Shown one piece after another: positions 1-6,268 of a stretch of DNA of 9,149 bases. Numbering within the stretch: position 1 is the stretch's first letter; each line of letters begins with the position of its first letter. Both the position numbers and the translations under genes were made by a program. Source of the DNA: Oscillospiraceae bacterium (GTDB lineage Bacteria > Bacillota > Clostridia > Oscillospirales > Acutalibacteraceae); contig JAJXDX010000051.1 in assembly GCA_021640185.1 (NCBI GenBank), positions 1-9,149 of the forward strand, given 5' to 3'. Below the pieces are notes generated by a model. The model was not told where the DNA came from. It ran no database searches and worked only from the letters and a program-made list of their open reading frames with translations.

Positions 1-41
1 GCCTTGATGGCCGCTTTTAGGCTTTTTTCATCCAATGTCAT
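1..41 (-). CDS. holA: Start of probable DNA polymerase III delta subunit (partial)
   Basis: Only the first 13 complete codons are in the window; they read MTLDEKSLKAAIK and continue off the left edge. An ATG at 41-39 is preceded by GGAG with an 8-nt gap, and the gene overlaps the end of comEC by 14 nt in another frame, which suggests translational coupling. In Bacillus and many Clostridia holA lies directly downstream of comEC, and HolA proteins often begin with a short 'DEKSLK..IK' type stretch before the clamp-loader domain. HolA is the clamp-loader subunit that opens the beta clamp in replication. The identity rests mainly on gene order; so few residues cannot prove it. Confidence 0.5.
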   Translation of the reverse strand, partial: MTLDEKSLKAAIK

Positions 42-2169
42 CGCTTTTGCTCCATTTCCCGTCGCGTCCAGCGGTCAGCCAGCACGCCTCGTTATCGGTC
101 CGGATATCCGGCTGTGCGGACGGCGCGTGCTGCGCCGTCCCGCTGTTTGCGCACACGGCAAAGGCGTATGCGCGCCAGCCGTCCTGCGCGGCCGTCGTGT
201 CCGAGAATACGGCCATCCCGCCGCACCCGTCCGGCGGGATCTCGCCGGACGGCAGCCCTTCCGGCAGCAGAGTACATTCCGCCGCGCCGATCACGGCGAT
301 CAGTCGGCCGTCCGCGGCGCACCGCAGCGTCCCGCCGGGGATCGCGATCGGTTCGTCCGCCGTCAGTGTCCCGGCGTCCGGCGCATCGCGCAGGCCGAAT
401 GTCCACTGTGCATCCGTGGCGGCGTACACCGCCTGCGGCGCATAGTCGGCGATGAACGCCAGCACCGTCGCCGCATCCTGCGTGCCGCCGCCGGTGATCA
501 GCACCTCCACCGTCGGGTCGCCTGCCGCCGTCAATGCACGGCGCAGGGCGTTCAGTCCGTCGGCATCACGGGCGACGGCGGCATAGCGGCCGTTTTGGCC
601 GATGAGCAGCGCTGCTCCGCTGTCCGCGGGGACGGCGCACACGCGCGCCCGGTCGTGCAGACGGAGCGTGCGTGCTCCGCCCACGGCGACGCATAAGGCG
701 GCCGCCACGATCAGTGTGCGCACCGCCGCCCGGCGGCGATGGTGCGCGAGCAGCCAAGACAGCACCGCGCACGCGGCGGTCAGCCAAAGCACCATCCAGT
801 CGGCCCGCACCGGCAGGGTGGCGCTGCTCTCGCCAAGCAGGCGAGCGATGCCGCACAGGATCCGGCACAGCACGCCGGACACCCATAATAGCCCTGTGCC
901 CACGGTGTTCAGCACCGGCACGGGCAGCAGAACGACGCCCGCCATGCCGGTGATCAGCAAGCCGGTCGACGGCAGCGAGGCTAACACGTTCGCGACCGGT
1001 GACGTCCACGAGATCTGCCGGAAATACAGCGCCGTCAGCGGCAGGATCGGCAGGCTGGCGCCCAGCGTGACGGCAAGGCTATCCAGCACGAAACGCGGGA
1101 CGCGCCCGCGGCTTTTTGCTTTGCTCCATGCGGCGCTGATGCCCGGAGCGATCGCCAGCACGCCGAACGTTGCCCCGAACGACAATTGCAGCCCGATGTC
1201 GCGCCACGCGTGCGGGCAGATCAGCAGTAGCAGCAGCAGCGCCGCGCCGAGGGAATTGAGCCCGTCCGCCCGGCGGCGGAACAGGCGGCCGATCAGCATG
1301 ATCAGGCACATCGTCCCGGCGCGCATGACCGAGGGCGTCAGCCCGACCAGCTGCATATACAGCAGGGTGACGAGCATCGTCAGCACCACGCGTGGCCGCC
1401 CGCGCAGGCGGCACAGCCGCAGCGCGGCGAACACCGCGCCCACGACCAGCGTCAGGTGCAGACCGGAGACCACCAGCAGGTGCGGCAGCCCGGACGAGTG
1501 GAACGCGCTGTCCAGCTCGTCGGGGATCTCCTGCTTTTCGCCCAGCAGCATGGCGCTGAGCACCGCGCCCTCCTCGCCGGGCATCCGCTGCCGCAAAAGC
1601 GAGAGCAGCCGCCCGCGCACCCGCTGCAGCGCGGGGACGTCACCGGCAGACAGCGTCTGCAGGCCGTCCTCGCCGAACACCGTCGGCATCGCGACGGCGA
1701 ACACGTCGTCCGCCGCATAAGCCAGCGGCGGATCCGGCAGGCTCAATTTCACCTCGCCGTACAGCACCTCGTGCCGCTCCGGCACCAGCCGGTCGCCGTG
1801 GTACAGGCGCAGCCGCGTCCCGCGGCGCACCCGTGTGCCGTCCCCGGTCACCCGCACGGTGCAGAACTTCCCGCCGCCCAGCGTGTCGACGACCTCCATG
1901 GTCAGCGTTTCGGTCGTCAGGCACGCCTGTCTGGCGGGCAGATAGGTAAAGTGCTGATACAGCCCGCAGCGCACGAGGAACACCGCCGTCACGGCCAGCA
2001 AAAACGGCACCGTCGGGCGGCGGCGCAGCGCCGGGATCAACAGCAGCAGGCCGACCGGGATCAGCAGAAGAAGATGCGCCCGCAGCGTCAGCAGCAGCGG
2101 CGAGAGCAGGCAGACCGAAAGCGCCGCCGGTACGGCGATCAGCATCGGCCGGTGTGCGTTCGCGCCCAT
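28..2169 (-). CDS. comEC: ComEC/Rec2 family DNA uptake channel protein
   Basis: ComEC is the inner-membrane channel that carries single-stranded transforming DNA into the cytoplasm. The 713-aa product has hydrophobic segments at the N terminus (about residues 8-65), a soluble OB-like/DUF4131 region (about 85-170), then the multi-spanning Competence domain. That domain holds the family signature HLLVVSGLHL at 230-239 and several further membrane segments up to about residue 500. The C-terminal region (about 505-700) sits where ComEC proteins carry a metallo-beta-lactamase-like nuclease domain. Here the expected HxHxDH-type motif is replaced by ITGGGTQDAATV (about 558-569), and the DVGQGDA strand reads VPADSGAAL, so the metal site looks lost. 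The frame is open 15 codons further to a TTG at 2214, but the ATG at 2169 has a GGAAGG site 8 nt upstream and is preferred. The gene follows a terminator closely and overlaps the next gene. Confidence 0.9.
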   Translation of the reverse strand: MGANAHRPMLIAVPAALSVCLLSPLLLTLRAHLLLLIPVGLLLLIPALRRRPTVPFLLAVTAVFLVRCGLYQHFTYLPARQACLTTETLTMEVVDTLGGGKFCTVRVTGDGTRVRRGTRLRLYHGDRLVPERHEVLYGEVKLSLPDPPLAYAADDVFAVAMPTVFGEDGLQTLSAGDVPALQRVRGRLLSLLRQRMPGEEGAVLSAMLLGEKQEIPDELDSAFHSSGLPHLLVVSGLHLTLVVGAVFAALRLCRLRGRPRVVLTMLVTLLYMQLVGLTPSVMRAGTMCLIMLIGRLFRRRADGLNSLGAALLLLLLICPHAWRDIGLQLSFGATFGVLAIAPGISAAWSKAKSRGRVPRFVLDSLAVTLGASLPILPLTALYFRQISWTSPVANVLASLPSTGLLITGMAGVVLLPVPVLNTVGTGLLWVSGVLCRILCGIARLLGESSATLPVRADWMVLWLTAACAVLSWLLAHHRRRAAVRTLIVAAALCVAVGGARTLRLHDRARVCAVPADSGAALLIGQNGRYAAVARDADGLNALRRALTAAGDPTVEVLITGGGTQDAATVLAFIADYAPQAVYAATDAQWTFGLRDAPDAGTLTADEPIAIPGGTLRCAADGRLIAVIGAAECTLLPEGLPSGEIPPDGCGGMAVFSDTTAAQDGWRAYAFAVCANSGTAQHAPSAQPDIRTDNEACWLTAGRDGKWSKSDDIG

Positions 2170-2190
2170 CCGTTCGGCCTTCCTTCGTCC

Positions 2191-2240
2191 AAAAATAGAA
2201 AAATGCGCCGGCAAACGACGCGTGGGTCGTCCGCCGGCGC
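2191..2240 (-). terminator. Rho-independent terminator of the E2-like gene
   Basis: Read on the minus strand, a 15-bp stem with a 6-nt loop (arms 2226-2240 and 2205-2219, including two G-T pairs) begins 11 nt after the stop codon of the E2-like gene. It is followed by a T-rich tract, ATTTTTCTATTTTT (2204-2191). This is a textbook intrinsic terminator. It ends only 21 nt before the preferred comEC start, so it also separates comEC from upstream transcription. Confidence 0.85.
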
Positions 2241-2251
2241 GTCCGTGCGGG

Positions 2252-3106
2252 TCAAAGCTCCGGGTCCGGTTTGATCGTTTCGGGGGGCGTTTCCAGCAGG
2301 GACGGATCGCTCAAAAACTGCTTCATCCGGCGGAACGCGATCGCGAAATAGCTGCCGGAGCAGATGCGCTCGTCCATGCAGACGCCAAGCGGCATACATT
2401 TGTCGAACACGATCTCGCCGCCGCGGCGCTTCGGCACCTCGCGCGAGTTGCCGGCCGCCACCACCACGCTGGTCGTGCCGAAATCGTAGCAGTGATGGTA
2501 GATGTGGTTGGTGCGGATGCTGGCTAGGTTCGTGAACACCATGGAGCAGTGGAACGGGCTGGCATCGATGATCGACTTCGGCAGCATATTGTGCCGATCC
2601 ATGAATTTGAGCAGGTTGACCGCGAAGCGCAGCAGCCCCGGGATCGCGACCAGCTTGCGGATCAGCTGCTCGGTCTTGTTGTCCTTGGCCTGCGTGCGGT
2701 TCTTTTCCACATATTCCTCGATCCGCCGGTTGACGTCGAAGATCGTGTCGTCCGGCTGCAGATAGATCTTGGACATCGTGCCGTCGTTGGCCTTATCGGT
2801 GTGGCTGCCCTGCAGGACGACCATGCCGATCGCGATCTCGTTGCGGGCATAGGCGCGCTTGTTGACGATGAAGCGGTTGATCGCCGGGTATTCCGCGATC
2901 ATACGCTGATAAGCCGCCATGATGACGGCCATGTGGCTCATCGTGTGGCCCTCGCGCTTTTTTTGCCGCAGGTACGCGTCGATCGGCGCCAGCGGGATGT
3001 CCAGTGTGATCATATTCATCGAATCGCTGCGCGTGGCCATCACCTGCGCGGCGATGCGATACATCGGGTCGGTATGGCGCAAAAGCGCACCGTCGGCTCT
3101 TTTCAT
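2252..3106 (-). CDS. 2-oxoacid dehydrogenase E2/CAT-like acyltransferase-fold protein
   Basis: The 284-aa protein resembles the catalytic (CAT-like) domain of 2-oxoacid dehydrogenase E2 subunits. It has no lipoyl or peripheral-subunit-binding domain, so it cannot be an ordinary E2. Recognisable parts are the N-terminal DPMYRI and 'ATRSDSMNM' region, the 'MAVIMAAYQRMIAEYPAINRF' helix (58-79), the 'MVFTNLASI' strand (189-197) and the C-terminal element DERICSG (245-251). In true E2 enzymes that last element is DHRxxDG, with His and Asp catalytic. Here His is Glu and Asp is Ser. Stand-alone Clostridial relatives, as I recall them, also have Glu at the His position but usually keep the Asp. ATG at 3106 has AGGAG with a 9-nt gap. 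No enclosing dehydrogenase operon is present: the gene has its own promoter and terminator. Its function is unknown; a non-enzymatic or altered acyl-binding role is inference. Confidence 0.8.
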   Translation of the reverse strand: MKRADGALLRHTDPMYRIAAQVMATRSDSMNMITLDIPLAPIDAYLRQKKREGHTMSHMAVIMAAYQRMIAEYPAINRFIVNKRAYARNEIAIGMVVLQGSHTDKANDGTMSKIYLQPDDTIFDVNRRIEEYVEKNRTQAKDNKTEQLIRKLVAIPGLLRFAVNLLKFMDRHNMLPKSIIDASPFHCSMVFTNLASIRTNHIYHHCYDFGTTSVVVAAGNSREVPKRRGGEIVFDKCMPLGVCMDERICSGSYFAIAFRRMKQFLSDPSLLETPPETIKPDPEL

Positions 3107-3137
3107 CAGCTGTCACTCCTGCGGCCGTGCATCGGAT

Positions 3138-3202
3138 AAGGAGCGGGTGCTCCTTTTGCATACGACCATATCAAGTATAGCACGATCGGCGAAAAATGTA
3201 AA
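3138..3202 (-). promoter_or_regulatory. Sigma-A promoter and leader hairpin of the E2-like gene
   Basis: On the minus strand TTTACA (3202-3197) and TATACT (3179-3174) are 17 nt apart, close to the housekeeping consensus. Transcription would start near 3167 and leave a ~60-nt leader. Within it AAGGAGC/GCTCCTT form a 7-bp hairpin with a 4-nt loop (3138-3155). Its stem contains a Shine-Dalgarno-like AAGGAG, but no plausible gene start follows it, and the gene's own AGGAG lies further downstream. Confidence 0.75.
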
Positions 3203-3220
3203 GGGATAGCGAAAAAATGC

Positions 3221-3234
3221 ATAGATATACCTAT
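3221..3234. promoter_or_regulatory. Imperfect palindrome in the divergent intergenic region
   Basis: ATAGATATACCTAT is an imperfect inverted repeat (outer ATAG/CTAT arms). It lies about 19 nt upstream of the -35 of the E2-like gene and about 60 nt upstream of the -10 of the repair genes. It could be an operator for either direction, or chance in an AT-rich spacer. Confidence 0.25.
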
Positions 3235-3290
3235 CAAATGGTTTCGTGACGGACCTCGGTATTTTTCCGGTAGCGCTCTTGGACAAAATG

Positions 3291-3299
3291 TGTTATCAT
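3291..3299 (+). promoter_or_regulatory. Extended -10 promoter of the alkylation-repair genes
   Basis: TGT followed by TATCAT gives an extended -10 element (TGnTATnAT type) 36 nt upstream of the glycosylase ATG. No recognisable -35 is found 16-18 nt further upstream, as expected for this promoter class. No Ada-box could be identified. Confidence 0.55.
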
Positions 3300-3334
3300 A
3301 GAGATACATCGGAGAACACAAGAGGGTGAGCGAC

Positions 3335-3991
3335 ATGGTCTTTGCCTACGGAGAAACGGAAGTTGCCTATCTGCGGCGGAAGGACAAGCGGCTTTGCGCG
3401 GTCATCGACCGCATCGGGCATATCGACCGCGCGGTGGACACGGATCTGTTTTCGGCCGTCGTCCATCACATCATCGGGCAGCAGATCTCGACCAAAGCGC
3501 AGGCGACCATATGGGAGCGGATGCAGAACGCGCTGGGTAAGATCGATGCCGAGACCGTTTTGGCCGCAGGCGTGCCGAGATCGCAGGGGCTGGGCATGAC
3601 GTTCCGTAAGGCGGAGTACATCACGGACTTTGCCGAAAAAGTGCATACGGGCGCGTTCGACCTGGACGCCGTGGCGCACATGAGCGATGCGGACGCGATC
3701 CGGGCGCTGAGCGGTCTGAAGGGCATCGGCGTATGGACGGCGGAGATGATCCTGCTGTTCTGCCTGCAGCGGCCGGACGTTTTCAGCTTTGACGACCTTG
3801 CCATCCGGCGCGGGCTGTGCATGATCTATCACCACCGCGAGATCGACCGCGAACGGTTTGAAAAATACCGCCGCCGGTTCAGCCCCTACGGCAGTGTAGC
3901 CAGCCTGTATCTCTGGGCCGTGGCCGGCGGGGCTATCCCGGAGATGGCGGGCGGCAAGGCCGCAAAAACGACAGGGAAGGACGGAAAATGA
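3335..3991 (+). CDS. AlkA-like DNA-3-methyladenine glycosylase (HhH-GPD family)
   Basis: This 218-aa protein is a base-excision-repair glycosylase that would remove alkylated purines from DNA. The helix-hairpin-helix motif LSGLKGIGVWTA lies at residues 125-136. The following VFSFDDLAIRRG segment (150-161) carries the Asp expected to be catalytic (second Asp, D154), matching the PDD region of E. coli AlkA. 'HHIIGQQISTKAQATIW' near residue 44 is the family's N-terminal core helix. It lacks the extra N-terminal AlkA_N subdomain, giving the short form common in Firmicutes. A GTG at 3326 in the same frame is possible, but GAGGGTGA placed 5 nt before the ATG at 3335 makes that start more likely. 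The stop overlaps the next start as ATGA. No direct regulator is adjacent. Confidence 0.9.
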   Translation: MVFAYGETEVAYLRRKDKRLCAVIDRIGHIDRAVDTDLFSAVVHHIIGQQISTKAQATIWERMQNALGKIDAETVLAAGVPRSQGLGMTFRKAEYITDFAEKVHTGAFDLDAVAHMSDADAIRALSGLKGIGVWTAEMILLFCLQRPDVFSFDDLAIRRGLCMIYHHREIDRERFEKYRRRFSPYGSVASLYLWAVAGGAIPEMAGGKAAKTTGKDGK

Positions 3992-4512
3992 TCTATACCC
4001 AACGGTACATTTCGCCGCTGGGCGGCATTTTGCTGGCCGCGGGCGAGGCCGGGCTGACCGGCTTATGGTTCGACGGGCAAAAATATTTTGCCCGCGGCTT
4101 GCCTGCGCGGCATAGCGAACAGGATACGCCCGCTCTTTCGGCCGCCCGGCGCTGGCTGGACATCTACTTTTCCGGCAAAGAGCCTGATCTTCTGCCGCCG
4201 CTATGCCCCGTCGGCTCCGCGTTCCGGCAGGCGGTGTGGCAGATCCTTTTGCAGATCCCCTACGGGCAGACCACGACCTACGGCGAGATCGCACGGCAGC
4301 TGGCCGAGGAGCAGGGGCTCCCCCGGATGTCCGCGCAGGCCGTCGGCGGCGCGGTGGGGCACAACGCGATCTCGGTCATCATCCCCTGCCACCGCGTGGT
4401 CGGCACGAACGGCAGCCTGACCGGGTATGCCGGCGGGATCGACAAAAAGATCAAATTGCTGGAGCTGGAGCACACCGACATGACCGGCCTGTTCATGCCG
4501 AAGAACAGGTAA
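3988..4512 (+). CDS. ogt: Methylated-DNA--protein-cysteine methyltransferase (MGMT/Ogt)
   Basis: The 174-aa suicide repair protein transfers alkyl groups from O6-alkylguanine (and O4-alkylthymine) to its own cysteine. The active-site motif PCHRV is at residues 133-137 with the acceptor Cys134. The helix-turn-helix region that inserts into the minor groove precedes it (FRQAVWQILLQIPYG at 79-93, then TTTYGEIA), and the family Asn-Gly/Gly-Tyr-Gly loop follows (NGSLTGYAGG). The N-terminal ribonuclease-like subdomain is short. There is no Ada zinc or AraC domain, so it is a repair-only protein. It overlaps the AlkA-like gene by 4 nt (ATGA), and a purine-rich GGAAGG lies just upstream, which suggests coupled translation. 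Glycosylase and methyltransferase together cover N- and O-alkyl lesions. No convincing terminator follows it. Confidence 0.95.
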   Translation: MIYTQRYISPLGGILLAAGEAGLTGLWFDGQKYFARGLPARHSEQDTPALSAARRWLDIYFSGKEPDLLPPLCPVGSAFRQAVWQILLQIPYGQTTTYGEIARQLAEEQGLPRMSAQAVGGAVGHNAISVIIPCHRVVGTNGSLTGYAGGIDKKIKLLELEHTDMTGLFMPKNR

Positions 4513-4566
4513 ATAGTGTCTGCCGAAATGCCGCCGGAAAATTTTATTACAGCCCGCAAAAGGCTA

Positions 4567-4595
4567 TTGTGCTTCCGCAAAGGCGATGGTATAAT
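4567..4595 (+). promoter_or_regulatory. Sigma-A promoter of the ZIP transporter gene
   Basis: TTGTGC (4567-4572) and a perfect TATAAT (4590-4595) are separated by exactly 17 nt. Transcription would start near 4602, exactly where the structured leader begins. No Fur/Zur/MntR-type palindrome was recognised around it. Confidence 0.85.
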
Positions 4596-4601
4596 AAAGG
4601 C

Positions 4602-4704
4602 AGACAGACCGGTGCGCCCTACGGTTAGCGCTTGCTAACCGCTGGCGGCGAAAGCGCCCGGTCTGCGGCAAGATGCGGCCACCGACGGCCGAAAAGGAGC
4701 AAAA
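4602..4704 (+). promoter_or_regulatory. Highly structured 5' leader RNA, candidate cis-regulator
   Basis: The ~100-nt leader of the ZIP gene folds by eye into a closed multi-branch structure. An outer 8-bp stem pairs CAGACCGG (4605-4612) with CCGGTCTG (4658-4665). Inside is an 8-bp hairpin CGGTTAGC-GCTT-GCTAACCG (4622-4641) and a short GGCG/CGCC hairpin (4647-4658), which would share one base with the outer stem. A further 5-bp hairpin CGGCC/GGCCG (4676-4691) stops 2 nt before the AAGGAG site (4694-4699). There is no T-tract, so any control would be translational. I compared it from memory with the yybP-ykoY and NiCo motifs and do not find their conserved blocks. It is unassigned; a metal-sensing role is inferred only from the downstream gene. 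Confidence 0.5.
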
Positions 4705-5481
4705 ATGGAAACATTCTTTGGGATACTGATCCCGTTTTTGGGGACGGCGCTTGGCGCGGCCTGCGTGTTTTTGATGAAAAAGTCGCTTGGCGATACGGTG
4801 CAGCGCGCGCTGACAGGCTTTGCTGCGGGGGTGATGGTCGCCGCCTCGGTCTGGAGCTTACTGATCCCCGCGATCGAGCAGTCGGCGGATCGGGGAAAAT
4901 TCTCGTTTTTCCCCGCGTTCATCGGCTTTTGGATCGGCGTGCTGTTTTTGCTGGCGCTCGATCACCTGATCCCGCATCTGCACGCCGGCAGCGATCAGGC
5001 CGAGGGGCCGAAAACCAAGCTTGGCCGCACGACCATGATGGTGCTGGCCGTTACGCTGCACAACATCCCGGAGGGGATGGCGGTCGGCGTGATGTATGCG
5101 GGCTTTTTGGCGGGGAACGCGCAGATCACGGCGGCCGGCGCGCTTGCCCTGTCGCTGGGGATCGCGATCCAGAATTTTCCCGAGGGCGCGATCATCTCCC
5201 TGCCGCTGCGCGCCGAAGGCGAGAGCAAAACAAAAGCGTTTTTCGGCGGTGTTCTTTCCGGCATCGTGGAGCCGATCGGCGCGGTACTGACGATCGTTGC
5301 CGCGCAGCTGATCGTTCCGGCGCTGCCGTACCTGTTGAGTTTTGCCGCCGGCGCCATGCTTTATGTGGTGGTGGAGGAGCTGATCCCCGAAATGTCGCAG
5401 GGGCGCCATTCGAATATCGGCACGGTGTTTTTTGCGGCAGGGTTCAGCGTCATGATGGTGTTGGACGTGGCCTTGGGGTAA
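4705..5481 (+). CDS. ZIP family metal transporter (ZupT/GufA-like)
   Basis: This 258-aa membrane protein belongs to the ZIP family, which moves divalent metals such as zinc, iron or manganese into the cytoplasm. It shows about eight hydrophobic segments. Metal-site motifs are clear: HNIPEG at 119-124 (TM4), QNFPEG at 156-161 (TM5), EPIGA at 189-193 and EELIPE at 224-229. A His-containing stretch DHLIPHLHAG (86-95) leads into the cytoplasmic loop between TM3 and TM4. Length and motif spacing are normal for the bacterial ZupT/GufA branch, so it looks intact. ATG at 4705 follows AAGGAG with a 5-nt gap. It has its own promoter and long folded leader and is followed by a broken hydrolase gene. Which metal it carries cannot be told from the sequence. 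Confidence 0.93.
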   Translation: METFFGILIPFLGTALGAACVFLMKKSLGDTVQRALTGFAAGVMVAASVWSLLIPAIEQSADRGKFSFFPAFIGFWIGVLFLLALDHLIPHLHAGSDQAEGPKTKLGRTTMMVLAVTLHNIPEGMAVGVMYAGFLAGNAQITAAGALALSLGIAIQNFPEGAIISLPLRAEGESKTKAFFGGVLSGIVEPIGAVLTIVAAQLIVPALPYLLSFAAGAMLYVVVEELIPEMSQGRHSNIGTVFFAAGFSVMMVLDVALG

Positions 5482-5488
5482 AGGACGG

Positions 5489-5508
5489 ACACCGCCGGGG
5501 GCGGGTGT
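5489..5508. other. Intergenic hairpin after the ZIP gene, no T-tract
   Basis: ACACCGCC and GGCGGGTGT pair with one bulge and a GGG loop, 8 nt after the ZIP stop codon. No run of T follows on either side, so it is not a standard intrinsic terminator. It could stabilise the transcript end or slow the polymerase. Transcription may continue into the hydrolase remnant. Confidence 0.35.
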
Positions 5509-5530
5509 GGAGAAACGGAGGAGCATCGCG

Positions 5531-5714
5531 ATGGAGATCAAACGGTTCGATGAACGAAACGGCAAAAAGATCATGCTGCTGCACGGAACCTGATGTGCTG
5601 GCGGCAATTTGAGGACGTGATCCCGCTGCTGGCGGACACGTACGACGTGTATGCCGTCAGCTTTGACGGCTTTGACGGGACGGGAGAGACCACCTACACC
5701 ACGGCGCAGGCGAT
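5531..5714 (+). pseudogene. Alpha/beta-hydrolase remnant, frameshifted and truncated
   Basis: A good GGAGGAG site precedes ATG 5531 by 7 nt. The first 20 codons read MEIKRFDERNGKKIMLLHGT and then hit TGA (5591-5593). Homologous-looking sequence resumes in another frame from 5593 (MCWRQFEDVIPLLADTYDVY and then 'AVSFDGFDGTGETTYTTAQA'). Restoring one missing base would give an HGT-x-M-C-W oxyanion-loop region typical of Clostridial alpha/beta hydrolases. The similarity ends near 5714, where antisense sequence of a surface protein takes over. The Ser-His-Asp catalytic residues, which lie further downstream in this fold, are therefore missing. The gene is non-functional as written. Two independent lesions argue for real decay rather than one sequencing error. 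Confidence 0.75.
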
Positions 5715-6245
5715 ATATCCCTTGGCGGTGCAGCCGACGATGCTGCCGCCGGTCATGGTGAATGTGCCGTTTTCAGCCACGTACACACCGCCGCCTTGTT
5801 GGGCATTGCCACCGTAGATAACTCCGCCGTTTATGTTTTTTGTGCCGCTGGTTTCATCCAGCACCCAGGAATCTGTGCCGTTAACCTTGAATTTGTGCTC
5901 TGCGGTGGGGTTGCTGTCGATGATGGTCAGATGTCCGCCGTCATTGACCTTGATAACACTACCGTCGGCGATGTCGCCCATTTTCAGCACATGACCGTTG
6001 AGGTTGATCGTGACTGCATAATCGACCTGCAGAGAGCCGCTTAGCTCAATGTCGCTTATCAACTTGATGACACTGACCTGAGCAGACATTTTTTCATACA
6101 GGTCGAGCTCTGCTTCGGCTTCGTTAGGACCGATGCTCTGGACGGCGACGGATCGCAGTGCCGTATCATCCGCCAGTGCTGACACTGGCACGATGCAGAG
6201 TAGCATACATAAGGTCAGCAGTATGCTGAGTGATCGTTTTTTCAT
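5694..6245 (-). CDS. Secreted beta-helix-like surface protein, 3'-truncated
   Basis: The 183-aa product starts with a clear signal peptide (MKKRSLSILLTLCMLL, then cleavage likely after VSALA at residue 25). The mature part looks like the start of a right-handed beta-helix of the kind found in large Firmicute adhesins: 'LISDIELSGSLQVDYAVTINLNGH', 'GGHLTIIDS', and then the GGVIYGGNAQQGGGVYV and GTFTMTGGSIVGC rungs. Such proteins normally run on for hundreds of residues with wall-anchoring modules. Here the frame ends eight residues after the last helix-like residue, in sequence that is antisense to the hydrolase remnant, so the 3' part is lost. ATG at 6245 is preceded by GGAGG with a 7-nt gap. 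The gene begins 23 nt after the DUF6273 gene, so the two may be co-transcribed. Probably a non-functional fragment. Confidence 0.7.
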   Translation of the reverse strand: MKKRSLSILLTLCMLLCIVPVSALADDTALRSVAVQSIGPNEAEAELDLYEKMSAQVSVIKLISDIELSGSLQVDYAVTINLNGHVLKMGDIADGSVIKVNDGGHLTIIDSNPTAEHKFKVNGTDSWVLDETSGTKNINGGVIYGGNAQQGGGVYVAENGTFTMTGGSIVGCTAKGYIACAVV

Positions 6246-6268
6246 ATCAGATCCTCCATTTCATAACC

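Noticed and set aside
602..1720. 372-aa plus-strand frame antisense to comEC
   Set aside because: Low-complexity Ser/Arg/Thr-rich composition typical of an antisense frame; ComEC motifs are on the other strand.
2169..2214. TTG start of comEC at 2214
   Set aside because: It lies inside the terminator hairpin and has no ribosome binding site, while the ATG at 2169 has GGAAGG at good spacing.
3296..4294. 332-aa minus-strand frame across the repair genes
   Set aside because: It is antisense to clear AlkA and Ogt coding sequence and shows no recognisable domain or start signal.
4513..4566. Terminator after the methyltransferase gene
   Set aside because: AT-rich stretches are present, but only very short stems can be drawn before them.
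4602..4704. tRNA or yybP-ykoY/NiCo riboswitch in the ZIP leader
   Set aside because: No cloverleaf or acceptor stem, and the conserved blocks of those riboswitches, as I remember them, are not seen. Kept only as an unassigned structured leader.
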